A stretch of 64,000 nt of DNA from Schistosoma haematobium (taxonomy: Eukaryota > Platyhelminthes > Trematoda > Strigeidida > Schistosomatidae): positions 21,408,536 through 21,472,535 of the forward strand of contig NC_067198.1 of NCBI RefSeq assembly GCF_000699445.3, in the 5' to 3' direction. Under the pieces are notes generated by a model. It worked only from the letters and a program-made list of their open reading frames with translations, did no database searches and was not told where the DNA came from. This document shows, piece after piece, positions 22,301 to 35,020 of the stretch (within the stretch, counting starts at the first letter, position 1; each line of letters starts with the position of its first letter). A program made the position numbers and the translations under genes.

Positions 22301-25300
22301 TTGTTAAGTGATGATTGAACAAATGAATTCAAAATCACTACACGACTCCTAATCAATTTATTAAATAATTTGCCTATTAGATTTCGAAAATTTAAGATCG
22401 CAATGCTTTCCTGATAGAAAAATGGTGGCTGGATAATTAAAACACTCAACTTGTAAAATGCAGTATCGATGGTGCGTATTTTCCCTTCGTAAATGATGAA
22501 TTCATATTTTTTCTCACAGACGCTATTATTTTTCTATATTCTGTAATTAGATTATTGTTACTGTTTTTATAAAGTTGTTGAATTTCAAAAATTATATCAA
22601 GTGACTTAATTTTGTTGAGTGATTATTTGTTAACAGGAGTGAAAGGACAAATCAAGTTTCAAGCAGATCAACTGCCATAAAAATAAATTAAACACTTTGT
22701 CAACAAAAAATCTTATTTTCTATTTTAGCTTTAGCCAGGAAAAGACTAAGCAAGAAATGAACTTCGGCGCTGACAAGAAACTTTTACATTCTAAAGATGA
22801 TGGACCTCCAGACCCTTTAAATTTGCCATCACAGTTATATGAAAAAAGATTTGAACGTATGCAAGAGGATTTACTTTTAAAACAAATTAAACGTCACCTA
22901 CGTGCCCAAAGACTAATACAGTCGGCTTCTCTACCGCCAGGTATGGAGGAGCGACAACATCGTATGAATCTGAGGAAGCAAGAAAGAAAAGCTAGAGATA
23001 AAAGACTTAATCGAATTTGTAAGTCTTTGAGATTTACTTATCAGTATGCGGCTTTCCACTATATTTTTAATCCTATTAGTTACCAATTACACACAAAAGA
23101 AAGGATTTCTTACAACGCATAGCAGGATAACTTGTCAGTTAAATAATCACCTCGCTTATTTCCATTAAATTCAATAGTTGTGTTAAGAGACAGATTCAAC
23201 AGCACGTAGAAATCCCATCTCCTAAGTAATACAATCAGATGATTTCTGTTACTTAGATTCGTTTATATCTGGTATTTTGATCGTCCAAGTAGTTTTTACT
23301 GCCATAATAATTTCAATGGGATTTTGCCAAAAGTTCTTCTATAAAGCTCATAATTTTTGCTTTTCTGAAGTTGTTATGATGTAAATCGATAAGTTACGCT
23401 GTCCGATGATGTTGATAAATGCTTCAAACCATGAAAGTGAATTCATTATTAATTAAATAACCGGGTTTTTATTTATTGGCATCGTGGGAAAGAGTTGTTA
23501 GGATGGTTCAGTCGATATGATAAAACTGTTCTATGACAGAGATGGCCGATCTTATGATTCACTCACCAACCCGATCCGCAAATCAAAACTGACTAAGTCT
23601 TAAAAAGCGGAACAATTAATCAACTCTTTCGGGAAATCGGAACTATTTTTTTCATACGTAATGTTCAATGAGAATGGGTATAAATTTAAGTTACTTGTTA
23701 GCCAGCAAATGAGAATAACCAGGGATAGAAATAAAAATCACAAACCGACAAATGAATATTACTTTGAAGTCATTTTAATAAACATAGTTCGATCATATTA
23801 ATTTCATAATATGTTTTGTGAATGTTGAACAAAGATCGTAGTTTGAATGGGTTAACACAGCAACATATCTGCTCTATTCTTTTACAACGACGATAATTTT
23901 ACGTGCCTTTCAAACCATGATAAGACAGCTTCCTTCTCTTTCAGTTCTAATTACTGTAAAACACACATCTTACAAGGATGATTTGTTTGGTAAAGGCCCG
24001 AGAAGAATTCAGTTTACATTCGAATGCGTTCAGTTATATACAAATAAAAATTAATGATTATTAGTTACATAAATGGGTAAATTGAATAATTGTCACTTAG
24101 GGTGCAAAATCACTGAGATTTAATAAACAAAGTAAAATTTACTTAAGACCAAATAAAAAAAAGTTGACACTGAACGAATACAAAAATTAACTGAATGAAA
24201 ACCAAATTTCAAATGAAATACATAATCTTTGAACAATTTTTTTAAAAATCTTAGATTGCATTTGGAAAATTTAAGTCAACAGTAATATAATGTTGATTAT
24301 TTCCTAAGGAATCGTGTGTTTTTATTTATAGAAGTCCTATAATAGTAGATACATACAGGAAGTATCCTGTTCATGCTGGTTTCTGTAATATTGACTTATT
24401 AGTATTAAATCTTGACTAATCTATATTCTATACTCTATGAGTAGGCTGCAAACAAACAAGGAAATTTCTGGGAATACTCTAGAAACTTTGTATTTTGTTT
24501 TACAATTTAAACTTTCTGTTAGGAAATGAAATTATACCATAGAATACAAAACCATATTTCTTACGATAGTTATTGCTTTTTATTTAATTAGTTGTTTTGT
24601 CTCTTATTATGTAGTTTCATTCTGTTTTTCTATGTCAATAAGAGGCGAAGTGTACGAGCGAACTATGGAATACTATCGTTTTTGTAAGGACAATAAAATT
24701 TTATTTCTAAAAGAACAGTTCTTCTCTCCATACTGAATGTAAAAATTGAACACTGCTAAAGTGTTGTTGCTATATATCGTTAGTTTATACTAGATTTGTA
24801 TCATTTTTAGAGTAAATGAGTGATATTTGCTTGCCAAGTATGGAACATTACAAGTGTTAATTTTGCCGATCGAAATTTTTTACAATAGTAGTTCTGATAA
24901 CAAATCTGTAAACTTGGTAAATTTCAACTTTTCTTTCAGCTGTTCTTGATTTAGATAAACCAGAAACAGAACAAAAACAATATCATTACTATCATCCAGC
25001 TCCGGATTTTAAACAGTTACACTGGAAATCTAATAAAACACTTCGACGTTTATGGAAGCCACCGCCAGAGCCAACTAGACCGAAATCATTTAAATTACGA
25101 ACAAGTGAACGTGCTAATTCAGTTGATCGTCGTTCATTAGAAATAAGTAAGATGAAAAGGACGGAAGAAAATATTTCGCAGTCAATTGTGAAACAACCAG
25201 GTAATAAATTAATGATAACAGGACAATGAATTCATTAAAAAATGAAATAAGTACCTGATATAACTGCGAACCAAAATATTGGTCCGCACAATATAAAATA

Positions 25301-28300
25301 AAATAGTCTTGTAAGAGAGTGAAGAAAATATACTTTAAAATCTTTGTGATGAAAAAATTATCAAATCAAAAACAGCTTAAATAATAATAAAATCAAGCAA
25401 TAAAATCAAACCATATCAGGCTCATCATTAACGCTGGCAGTAAAATAAATTGATAGGTGGCCTCAGTGACCTCAATGTATAAATTGGCAGTAAATAATAC
25501 CCGGTAGTTATATAATGACATAATATATATCGACTAATTTCGAGCGATAATTTTTCTGGTTCTGGTTGGGTGTGACCAGTAAAGTTCAACAATGTCACGT
25601 GTGGGACAGTTATCCATCAATAGCATTGGGAGTTGGTTTCACAATATCTCAAATTGATTGAAGGTAGAAATACAAACGATTGACTGAGTGCTCTGCAGGT
25701 TAAAGATTGTCAATGAAATCTGAAGGTCATATGTTTGATCTGTAGTGGTTTGGTGGATGTGAGTTACTGAGGAGTGATATACCGAGACGAAACAGCTGTC
25801 TAGTGCTTGCTGTTTTTCACTGATTATCTTGCCTGGGTTGTCTCTCGATTTTAATAACATTCAGAAATCTCCATCGTAAGTGTTTATTCGTACTCTTGAT
25901 ACTGTAACAGCTCCATTATTGAAATTCACAGAATTATTAAAACAATTTACCATAATTTGTTGCAACTTACTACTATTTAATTAGTTATTATAAAATAGGA
26001 GGAATTTATTTATGTGTATATCGTCATGTGAAATATAACGTGGTAAGTTTTGTCGAATAGTTTCAATGAGTCGAAATTTTCTCATTAATTTACTTAGGCG
26101 GTCGTAGTTTTCATATAAGTCAATATTTACTAATTATTTAAATTGTATTTTGTCCATTAGTTTTAGATTCTTCAATTCCACCGGCCTTATCAAGATCAAC
26201 TTTTCTTCGTGAGAATTATATTAGGTAGGTTTAGGTATCTATTATTTGTCTTTCTTTGGCAGGTGTAAAGAAAAAATAAATAACTGTCTGTAAGCGATCA
26301 TGTATATTTTTCATTTTCATTGAGATCATGAACTGAACTAAGTTAGGTCATCATTGAAAACCTAAAAGCACTGGACGACCGTTTCGTCCTAGTCTATGAC
26401 TTCTCGACATTGTGCATCAACTATTCCGCACGCAGGGGTCGAGCCCAGGACCTTTGATCTCGTGCACGGACGGTTAATCTCTAAACCACTAAGCCGGCAT
26501 ATATATACATGCATATATACATGCAAATATGTTCACAGTTAATTTTGTTTAACTGCTAAAAAAACACGTGACGGATACCAGTAGTATTCGAAAACATTAC
26601 CAGCTTAATGTCGACCCGCTACTCATCCTAGAAATTTTAATTTCTTCATTTTTTTAATGGAAATTTATAGTTTTCAGAAGAAAAAAAATAAGGGTGATAG
26701 CGGCTATGTGTTGGTGACGCTTGTTAAAGTTTCAGCTAAGTCATAAATGAACTAATTTTAGAATTTGTTGACCACTGAGTTGTAATTGAGTTATCCAAAG
26801 TAGAAAAATCACACATCAAGTCACATCAGTCTGTATAGACAAGTTGTGATTATCGTCGTTACCAATCAATCTCAATTTGATTATCATGTAGTTTAACAAG
26901 TATATATATATATACATCATATAATAATATAAGTGAACTGGTAATTTGTTAGTAACATTCTATAATTAGTATAAATCACTTTTATACTTAGTTGATATTT
27001 TGTGAAGATAAGTTCAACTTGAGGATGGTGTTCGTCATTTACCGACACCAAATAAAGTAAGCCACTGGAAGTAGGGGACATCGGATAGCTGTTTTGTCCT
27101 AGTTTGGAACTCTTTAACTCTACTCACCCATGACCCAAATGACTTTGTGATAGATTACTACCTATGTTAATCTTTGATGAATACTATCTTCAAATATAAT
27201 TTTGTCTGAAAAATTTCAGCTCAACATATTTTGTAAAACAAAATTTTATGAATTTGAAAACAATCTCATAAGCCAGTCCTGTGTACTAAAAATACCAATG
27301 TATAATGATAAATAAAATAATAAAACTGTTTATCTAAAGGAGACATTAAATAGACCATATGTTTCCCATTAAAAACTTGTTATTATGAGACGGTCTGAAA
27401 TGTTTTGCTAAATATATTCGTTAACTTTAAATCACTTAAAGCATAAACACTTTATAAACCCTTCCCCCCCCTCCAAAAATGTTTGATAATATTTATTCAG
27501 GAAAAAGGTAATAGTTGTTACTTACTTTCTGTTCATCATTAATCCTTAGCAGCGAAGATTTCATTGTCGACCTAGATAACCTTAGTAGGGCTAACATGTT
27601 AGTATTATTATTATCTTAACTATTTATTGTTTTACTTCGTTGCATTTAGAAATTCACTGGCTAAAGCAGATTTAGATGCAAAAAAGAAAGAAGAAACAGA
27701 ATATTTAAGAAGAATGAAACAGAAAGAAGTGTCCAATACAATGAAAGAAACATTAGGCGGACAAATCATATCACCTAAACAACTTATCAATTCAATTACT
27801 GAAGAGCGTAAACGTCAGTTAGTGTAAGTGTTTAAATATAGACAAATTTATATTATATTATTTTAATATATTATTTATTTTGTCAAATAATATAGGGAGT
27901 TAAATTAAAGTATTGATGAAATAATGTTGATGAGATGATTAAGTGATGGAATTTGTGACTGAATAATTTATAATTTTCACAGTTGATGTCACTAAATGAT
28001 ATTAGTTAGACAACCATTAGAAAATCAGGAAGAACTGAACAGCTGCATTATCCTAGTATGAAATTCTCCAGCAGTTCATGATGTAAACTCAGGAATGTGA
28101 CAATCTTCACATACCTCTAATAATAATCATATGCTCATTAGTAGTTAGATTTGAGACGTAATTTTTGGACTTACATTGAGAAGAGAGTTCATGTCGCGTG
28201 TGGGACAGTTATCCATCAATAGCATTGGGAGTTGTTTTCACAATATCTCAAATTGATTGAAGGTAGAAATACAAACGATTGACTGAGTGTTCTGCAGGTT

Positions 28301-30873
28301 AAAGATTGTCAATGAAACCTGAAGGTCATATGTTTGATCTGTAGTAGTTTGATGTATGTGAATTACTGAAGAGTGATATGCCGAGACGAAACAGCTGTCC
28401 AGTGCTTCTTGTTTTTCAATCATTGCCTAACTAAAATCAGTCTATGATGTAAACTATGAAATTCATCAAGCTCTTCAGATCCCATATAGTAAGAATTTAT
28501 GAATTTTTCGAAACACTCAAAAGTAAATTATATAAACCATTTGCTGAAACAATACATATCAAAGTTTTATTACATTTGCATTTCTTCCCAACGGTGCTTT
28601 TTTTATAATTTTAACATCCAGTATTTTCAGAAATAGTAAAAAGGTAATTAATGTTGACAAATAATTATATTGTAAACAGAAGAGTATTTAGAACTCACAA
28701 ATAAAATGATCTGAAAAAATTTGGGAAGTGAAATCCAGTTTCGTTTGATAAGTTATGTATTACAATACTCATTTCGTTTAAGGGACTTTACTCATACTTA
28801 TTCTGACAGTATTGAGATCTATTATTTATTTGATATTATCTATGTAAATTCTTTTTATATTAGTCAAAATGATTTAACTCGTCAAGCAGAATATCAACGT
28901 GAATTGAATGCAATTCAACAACGTGTTGCATCTAAACCATTGTTGTTAACAAGACAAAGTCAAATTGTAGCTCGTAAACGTGCTGAAGCAAAATTTGATG
29001 CATCTATCCAAAATGCTGGTTTAAATTTAGAGGAAATATTTGAAAAATGTCATGAAACCAATGATAAAAAAACAACTGATAAAAAATCTATGACAAAAGT
29101 TTCTGTAGAAGGTAAGCAATCTAATTCTAACTGCAAACTGATTTTCCAACGTAATGAAAATTAGGCAGTATATATATATATATATATATATATAGTTGTA
29201 AGTAGTTTATTTCATGATGCAATGTCAATTGGGCGTATTTGCAGCTCGAGGTCATGGGTATGCGAGTGTATTGTATAAATATTTTTTCACACTGTATTGC
29301 TTGAGCTTTGGGCAGTAGTTTTAAATAATTCCTCAAAAGTAACGAATATTTTATGGGTACAGATGATCTAGAAGACATATTTTCAATAAACTATTTAGAA
29401 ATCAAAGTTGTTTGTGTTTAAGATATTTCATAGGCGCGTTCATGGTGTAATCAATTTAACTTGCAAATAAATGTTGATATTGTTTAACGTGCTAACTTGT
29501 TCAGCTAACATTTACAAGTGAGTGATAATATGTGAGGATTTTCATACTAGTGGAATGAATGGTCCTGTTTATAAAAGCTGACAATCATTTTCAAATTATA
29601 TTTGCATCATCATTTTATTTTTAACCTGGGATAAGGCTTCCTCCAACTACCTATTACTTATAAAGTTTAAGCGAGAGGTTTTTCTCGGAGTTCTAGTGAG
29701 ATGCCGTCACCAGTGGAGTTCAGTCGTGTTGGGTGTGAGGCAGTTACCCACTGAAGACAATGGGAACCGGTCTCGCAATATGGTGGATTGGTTGAAGTTA
29801 GACAACGGCACCGTCGAATATCAGCTCAGTCGTCTAGAGGTTTAGTGTTCGCTCGAGACCGAAGGTCCTAGGTCCGAGTGCTGCGTATACACGCTCTTTG
29901 TCTAACCCTAATGAAAAAAGACATATACTAAACACAACTAACTGCTTGAGTCAGTAATGTTTGTGATATGAATCTTCATGGGCTGAGATGACTAGAATAA
30001 ATATGTTTTACATGATCAGCCAAAGTGTTCGTCGATGCGCAACCGTGTTTAGAGTATAAATGATTGTAAATATGTTAGGAGTGACCAGATTATTTGTTTG
30101 TGTTTAGTTGTCGGATACAAACTACTTGATTGGGTCGTGTTCAATGGTTGGATACTTTAGCCACTTTGACTGAAAATCACTGTCGACTGATTGGATGCAT
30201 TCAACATAACTTCATAATGCTGTCCTTCTATTTCTCTCCCTATTTTTCAGTCATATTTACTATATTTAGTCTTTGTTACTATAATTTATTCTACCATTCA
30301 TTCGATTTTCCTGCTACCCATCCCGTTAATTTCGTCTCGAATAGAATTTTACCTTGATGCCTAATTATATGAAATCCTACGTTGACTATGTCTTAGTAAC
30401 GTAATGTAGTTTGAATCATAGCGAAATCTGTGTTCATAATTAGGATAAAATGAAAGTCTCTTTTTCAAGTTAATATTTTGTACTGCGTAGTACCAATCGC
30501 CGTACACATATTTCCTGATAAGTTTCACTTTTGTTAATTTATTCATATATATTAAAGCTACATTGATCTATTAATCAAGTGGTCGGTTATTTCGATCTCA
30601 TAAATCTCATTTAAAATGTACAACCACCTTAGAATAAGTGGAAGCACCTAGTTTTAAACACGCTTATTCCAAAAAAGGTATCTCATGATTATTTTATTCA
30701 TCTGAGTATAATATTTACTTTGGAAAACTTTTCATAATCAATTGCAGCATAGTAACCTTCTAAATTTTTACTTATTTTCTTAACAATTTATTGTATTAAT
30801 TTCAACTTCCTTCCACTCTTATTTTTCAGCATATGACCCAAAAAATCATTTTGGTGACCTAGGAAACAACTAA
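19002..30873 (+). CDS. FAM161: FAM161-family (UPF0564) centrosome/cilium protein, nine exons
   Basis: Exons: 19002-19387, 19420-19586, 20709-21108, 22729-23018, 24940-25200, 26161-26224, 27650-27823, 28864-29111 and 30830-30873 (stop TAA). Joined length is 2034 nt, about 677 residues, and every junction keeps phase. Family signs: SDEEFYTELMKLK (about residues 72-84); the core TVPEPFEMTKREE (217-229) with FKAKPVPSHVYLPLY (261-275); RAQRLIQSASLPP in exon 4; FKLRTSERA in exon 5; and EYQRELNAIQQRV in exon 8. Known members bind microtubules and sit in the inner scaffold of centrioles and ciliary basal bodies; human FAM161A loss causes retinal degeneration. In a fluke, likely sites are flame cells, sensory cilia, the miracidium and sperm (inference). 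I cannot tell the A and B paralogues apart. The exon 1/2 junction is the least certain. Confidence 0.9.
19420..19586 (+). CDS. FAM161: FAM161-like gene, exon 2 (cysteine-rich)
   Basis: Reads LNGSESVYCICNQSSHLHQ and continues hydrophilic to ECGCSKI, with six cysteines in about 50 residues. Its frame is fixed by the GTGAGT donor at 19587, which leaves one base and joins exon 3 in phase. I know no counterpart in vertebrate FAM161 proteins, so it may be lineage-specific. If the alternative junction is used the exon starts at 19413. Confidence 0.65.
19587..20708 (+). other. Intron 2 of the FAM161-like gene
   Basis: GTGAGT donor and TTTTTTTCAG acceptor. No repeat shared with the rest of the window was recognised in it. 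Confidence 0.6.
20709..21108 (+). CDS. FAM161: FAM161-like gene, exon 3 (core domain)
   Basis: The most conserved part of the family: HHITVPEPFEMTKREESL, then HLGRPFKAKPVPSHVYLPLY and EKPFNFTIRE. It starts after a TTTTTTTCAG acceptor and ends at a GTGAGT donor (21109) with two bases left over. A minus-strand frame over 20668-20898 is a shadow. Confidence 0.92.
21109..22728 (+). other. Intron 3 of the FAM161-like gene
   Basis: GTGAGT donor, TTTCTATTTTAG acceptor. AT-rich, no recognised insert. Confidence 0.6.
22729..23018 (+). CDS. FAM161: FAM161-like gene, exon 4
   Basis: Basic coiled-coil sequence: FSQEKTKQEMNFGADKK, LYEKRFERMQEDLLLKQIKR and LRAQRLIQSASLPPGMEERQ. The R-A-Q-x-L...S-S/A-S-L-P block is typical of the second half of the UPF0564 domain. 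GTAAGT donor at 23019. The open frame that continues past the donor is intronic. Confidence 0.88.
23019..24939 (+). other. Intron 4 of the FAM161-like gene
   Basis: GTAAGT donor, CTTTTCTTTCAG acceptor, 1.9 kb, the longest intron. No repeat family was recognised, although 23460-23600 is GC-richer than its surroundings. Confidence 0.55.
24940..25200 (+). CDS. FAM161: FAM161-like gene, exon 5
   Basis: Reads VLDLDKPETEQKQYHYYHPA, PDFKQLHWKSNKTLRR and PKSFKLRTSERANSVDRR. The P-D-F-x-x-L-H and F-x-L-R-T-S-x-R motifs are shared with animal FAM161 proteins. Donor GTAATA at 25201. Confidence 0.88.
25551..25830 (+). mobile_element. Diverged tRNA-like/hammerhead repeat in intron 5
   Basis: Shows the family order: GTGACCAGTAAAGTTCAA, GATTGAAGGTAGA, a worn tRNA-like part (GACTGAGTGCTCTGCAGG) and a hammerhead remnant at about 25767-25810 with CTGAGGA and GACGAAAC, stem III CAGCTG and a GTC site. 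Stem II pairing is poor, so activity is unlikely. The copy at 28190-28430 is far closer to this one than to any other family member here. Confidence 0.65.
26161..26224 (+). CDS. FAM161: FAM161-like gene, exon 6
   Basis: 64-nt exon encoding VLDSSIPPALSRSTFLRENYIR, between a TGTCCATTAG acceptor and a GTAGGT donor; both phases agree with neighbours. The proline-containing linker precedes the helical C-terminal part. Confidence 0.75.
26319..26502 (-). mobile_element. tRNA-like/hammerhead SINE arm in intron 6
   Basis: Single arm, minus-strand transcription sense: tRNA-like core with a B-box relative GGGCTCGACCCC and A-box side CTTAGTGGTTTAGAG, then a decayed hammerhead (AATGTCGAGA in place of the core, GACGAAAC intact) and the GGTTTTCAATGATGACC tail. 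No second arm is present. Confidence 0.7.
27650..27823 (+). CDS. FAM161: FAM161-like gene, exon 7
   Basis: Highly charged coiled-coil: NSLAKADLDAKKKEETEYLR, then RMKQKEVSNTMKETLGGQ and ITEERKRQL. TTGCATTTAG acceptor, GTAAGT donor at 27824. Confidence 0.85.
28190..28430 (+). mobile_element. Diverged tRNA-like/hammerhead repeat in intron 7
   Basis: Direct-orientation copy of 25590-25830 at roughly 90% or better identity by eye (GTGTGGGACAGTTATCCATC, AATAGCATTGGGAGTTG). It carries CTGAAGA, GACGAAAC and CAGCTGTC of a hammerhead remnant with weak stem II. Confidence 0.7.
28864..29111 (+). CDS. FAM161: FAM161-like gene, exon 8
   Basis: Encodes QNDLTRQAEYQRELNAIQQR, VASKPLLLTRQSQ, AEAKFDASIQNAGLNLEEIF and a lysine-rich end. 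The E-Y-x-x-E-L...V-x-x-x-P-L-L pattern is a conserved C-terminal helix of the family. TATATTAG acceptor, GTAAGC donor at 29112. The open frame upstream of 28864 is intronic. Confidence 0.88.
29169..29194. repeat. (TA)n microsatellite in intron 8
   Basis: Thirteen TA units, uninterrupted. Confidence 0.9.
29692..29905 (+). mobile_element. tRNA-like SINE fragment in intron 8
   Basis: Begins GTTCTAGTGAGATGCCGTCA and follows the family order (CAGTGGAGTTCAGTCGTGTT, GTGGATTGGTTGAAGTTAGA, CAGCTCAGTCGTCTAGAGG A box, GGTCCTAGGTCCGAGTGC B-box relic). It stops before the hammerhead. Confidence 0.7.
30830..30873 (+). CDS. FAM161: FAM161-like gene, exon 9 (terminal)
   Basis: After a pyrimidine-rich TTATTTTTCAG acceptor, the last 14 residues read YDPKNHFGDLGNN after a split Ala codon, then TAA. 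Phase matches exon 8. Its shortness makes it the least conserved and less certain part of the model. Confidence 0.7.
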
Positions 30874-30912
30874 AGCAATATGAAATTGGGATATATAATT
30901 TTACATTTTTAC

Positions 30913-30918
30913 AATAAA
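30913..30918 (+). other. Polyadenylation signal AATAAA
   Basis: Canonical AATAAA 40 bases after the stop of the FAM161-like gene. Confidence 0.55.
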
Positions 30919-33900
30919 CTTTTATTGACCATTTAATTATTCATCTAACCATTATTTATGAATGGTATCCTTGTAATCATGGACAGATAGAATTTATGAC
31001 TTATATTCAATTTGAACAGTATAACTAATTTTATACAGAATATCATTATACATCTTATTTATCAAGATTTTATTTTGGTCTCAATAATCTTTCATCAGTT
31101 TAATGGGTTTTTAAAATTTTCAGTCATACATTCCCTCCTTTTGTATCACAAAAAGCTTTTGACGTTTATTTAACTACTTGTAAGTAGGCAAATTAGCAAG
31201 ATTTAAATTGTGAACATCAAATTTATCACAACCGGAAATCTATAAAGATTTTTACTGTTATCATACCGACTAAATGGAAAAATCTTGGAAATTTTTTTAT
31301 AGAACTGTACTATCCAGTGTGGGTGTTTTCAACATCTGAAGTTTATTTTTCTCTGCTGAAATTGGCCAAAAATATGATGTGAAAATCTATCTACAAGTGT
31401 TCGTCGTAGGTTTTCAAGTGTTTAAGAAATGAAAACGACTTTAGTTTGAGATAAATTTAGAAATAAGTAATTTGAGTGTGTGATCGTTTCTCGGATTTTA
31501 CTAAAAAAATTTCTGTTGTAAAATACTTTGTTCTTATTGACATCTGTTAATCTACATCCACAATGGGTACTACTGTTTGTAAATTTTTTCCTCTATTTAG
31601 TTGTGTCAAATATACAGTTATATTAATATATGACGAAATCTAGTTAGTTATATTTATGGATATCTGAATGTATATCGCCTACAGGATGAATGGGATTCCC
31701 ACTTATGACTTTGTAAAGCTAAATGCATCTACAGTTGATGTATATATCTCTTTTCAAACCACAACGCAGTTTATTAGTTATTGTCTACAGACTCGACAAT
31801 AATAAAGTCCTTGTGTTTATAGGTATGTCGATTTTCAAATATGAGTTAGAAGCTTCCCAAGCTTTAAAGTTTCTTTGATAAAAGTAACTAAGCTTCACTA
31901 CAAGCGCTATAGTCTCATTCATGTAAATCATAGTAAGCTTATTTCGTAGAAAAATAATGTGAACCACTTCTAAAACAAAGAATGTTTGATCGAACAATTG
32001 TTTCCAATAACTTCATCATTAGGCTCTACAGTTATAAGTTTATAATCATTGTGACATTTTGCAGAGGAAAAAAATACTGCATGCATTAGAGCCTGACGAT
32101 AAAGCTACTGAAAACACTTCGCTCGAATATTGTCTGTTTTGAATATGGGGATTTTTAAACTGCTGAACTACTTCTGTTTGTGTTACTGAGTGTATTTTAA
32201 TCACTCATTTTATCTTGCCACAAATTTTTGTTAAAACTAAATATTGAGTGTCACATCAACAAAATATATCAGAGTAGAAATTCAATCTCTGCTTAGTTTA
32301 ATCAAGTCTCACCTCCTTAATGACAGACTCCATCAAACGACTTTGATGTCGTTTGAATCAAACTGTACTACAACTTGATGTTACAATTTGTAGTGTATAA
32401 CTACCAATATCCAACTGATGTCAAACAATAAGTATTCTGGTGAATATATCTAGTTAGTCTCTTAATAATGTACAGACTGGAATATCACTAATTGCACCTC
32501 AAAGTTGTTTAGCTACAAGGTTGAAGGTAATTACTAATAACTTCGGAACTAAGAAACTTGAATCATTGTTGTTTAGGCTTTTAGAAATGACGAGTTATGA
32601 TTTTTTTACTTCGCTAAAATGCAGCCTTCACAACCTCGCTAAGTGTGTGAAGCCCTTTTTTTCTGAAGGGATTTATAAGTTGCCACAATGTTCTTTCCTT
32701 AGGTTCTATATTGTTTCTATAGGAAATTCCATTAATGAAAGGAAAATGAATAAGAGATTTAGTGAAATACTGATTTATCAATTGCTATGAGTCCTTACAA
32801 TATGTTTATCAAAGTCCGAACAGATAGAATCAATAAGGAGGCTGAATGAGACAACAAGGAAAAATTGACTATTATTATTATTATTAATGGCTTGAACAAT
32901 GTGTTTGATTGTAGGGAACACAAGACAACCATCATTGATATAAGTCAAAATTGTGTTGTATGGACATGAACTTCTATTGAATCTTTTGTTTATCAAACCT
33001 AAGCCAACATTTATTCCTGGAAATTATCTACAGTCTTGATAGTTATGGATTTTGTGAATGCGTTTAATTAAACTATACCATTAAAAGTAATTGTCATATG
33101 ACTGGTATCATTAAGTACATGACTATCTTCCGAACAATTGTAATCAATGGAGTACTACAAACAAATATAAATTCTAAAGTTGAGACAATTCATCTTTGTA
33201 AAGAATTAAGGATTTGTTATGGAAACAGTTTACATTTTGTAAATGCTTCTATTATGTCTTAATAGATGATAGATTACAAAGTTTGAAGATTTAGGTCTAG
33301 ACAACATAACAGTACTTCTAATAAAAAAGAACACAACGTTTTTTCCTTTTTTGATTTCTCAAAAAAACAAGTGATCATTTAAGAAGCGTAAAAAACTGAA
33401 ATACAATGCTAATAGATAAATTCTATATATCAAATATGATATGTACCATTCATTTAAAGTTCTAATCTTTTGTTCATTGTAATTTTGTATACTATGTTAT
33501 ATGTAAGTCAATTAATAGAATGTCATTTTCTTAATTTGATTTATTTTACAATTACCAACTAGTTACAATTTAGGGAAAAAAAACAGCATCAAGTTAATTT
33601 CTTGTCAAATTTAAGAATTTTTTTGTTTTTTAAAGATCACTTATGTTATTTTTCCTATGAAATTGTAGCCTCAAAAGATGTAATTCATTCAGAAAACTAT
33701 TAGTTAGAAATACTTATTTTTAGAAAAAGATCTATTCCTTTCTTCCCATCATAGTTAATGTTATTCATATGAAGAAAGAAACCTTTGACATTTCCATGGA
33801 TTATCAACACATTTGTTTTGTTTTTGACTTACTTTATGGATGAAAATTAGTGAATATATTTTTATGTTGTAAAAAGGATAATACAAGTGAAAACTATTAG

Positions 33901-35020
33901 TGAATATCAAATAATTGACAGTAAACAGTAAGGATTTTAAGTTTATTGTTTATTTATACATATATGTATACGTAAGTAACAAAGTACAGTTATTTGACAA
34001 ACGTATTCAATCAAATTGTTCTCAGTAAGAAGAGGATTTGATATCACAAACAAACTACTAAGTACTGTGAAGAAGAGCACAGTTGCTTCGTTCTAGTTAG
34101 GAATTCCTGGACAATGTTTATCCATAAATCAATCAGTTATCAAACCTTGGATTTTCAGTTCTCATAATGAATTCAGTACTTCCTGGTTTCCAGTGATTTA
34201 TTAGTTAACTTGGATCAATTTATGATTTAAACTATGGTTTTCCATAATTTCTAGAAAAAAACAAAGCTCTGTATACTGATAAGCAAAAAGTAATTAAATA
34301 AAACTGAGTGAAGAAAAACAAAATATACTCTAAGTTACAGAACCATGATTCATGCTAAAAATTAGGTAATAAGTTAACAAAATAAAAGAAAATCTAAAAT
34401 TTAATTATTATGTTTATAAGTTAAAACTATATTGACTATTTAAAGAATTAACTTTCAATATAATTTGATGAATATTGATCAGATGATAATGCAAAGTGTA
34501 GTGATGATTAAAATGGAACGTTCTACCAAAATGTGGTTAGTACTGATGTTGGAATTACTGGTGTAACCGTATACACTCCAACTTAGTCTAACATTAGAAA
34601 ATATCATGACTTTCTAAATGGATGGGCAATTGTTTTGAAGCATTAAACATGTGTACGACAGAACACTGGTTAAGCATTTACAAAATGTAAGTAAGTAGTA
34701 AGTAGTAAATAAGTTGATGAGAATATGAATTAACACTAGGTGATTTGTTTGGGACATGATTTATTCATTCCTAGCCATCACTTAACCCGATGTTCTATGA
34801 GGACTAGCGTATGAGTAGATTGGATAAATTCCACAGACGATTAAATGCAGACCATGGTGTCAAATTATAAAGTCATTAATTGTTGGATGGATGATTTCCA
34901 TCTAAAGTTTACAAAAGTAATCATAACTATTAGTTGATGATCTTATGAATAACAGCTTGTAATCGGTCATAAAGGTGCAAATGTACTCATCTTTTTTATT
35001 CGTATATATTTTAGATCTTA
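30919..35020. other. Gene-poor AT-rich DNA
   Basis: No family-supported coding region. Small items: a 9-bp hairpin around 32333-32356 (CAAACGAC...GTCGTTTG), and (TTA)n at about 32870-32886. Frames at 32521-32790 and 32778-32996 lack coding character. Confidence 0.4.
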
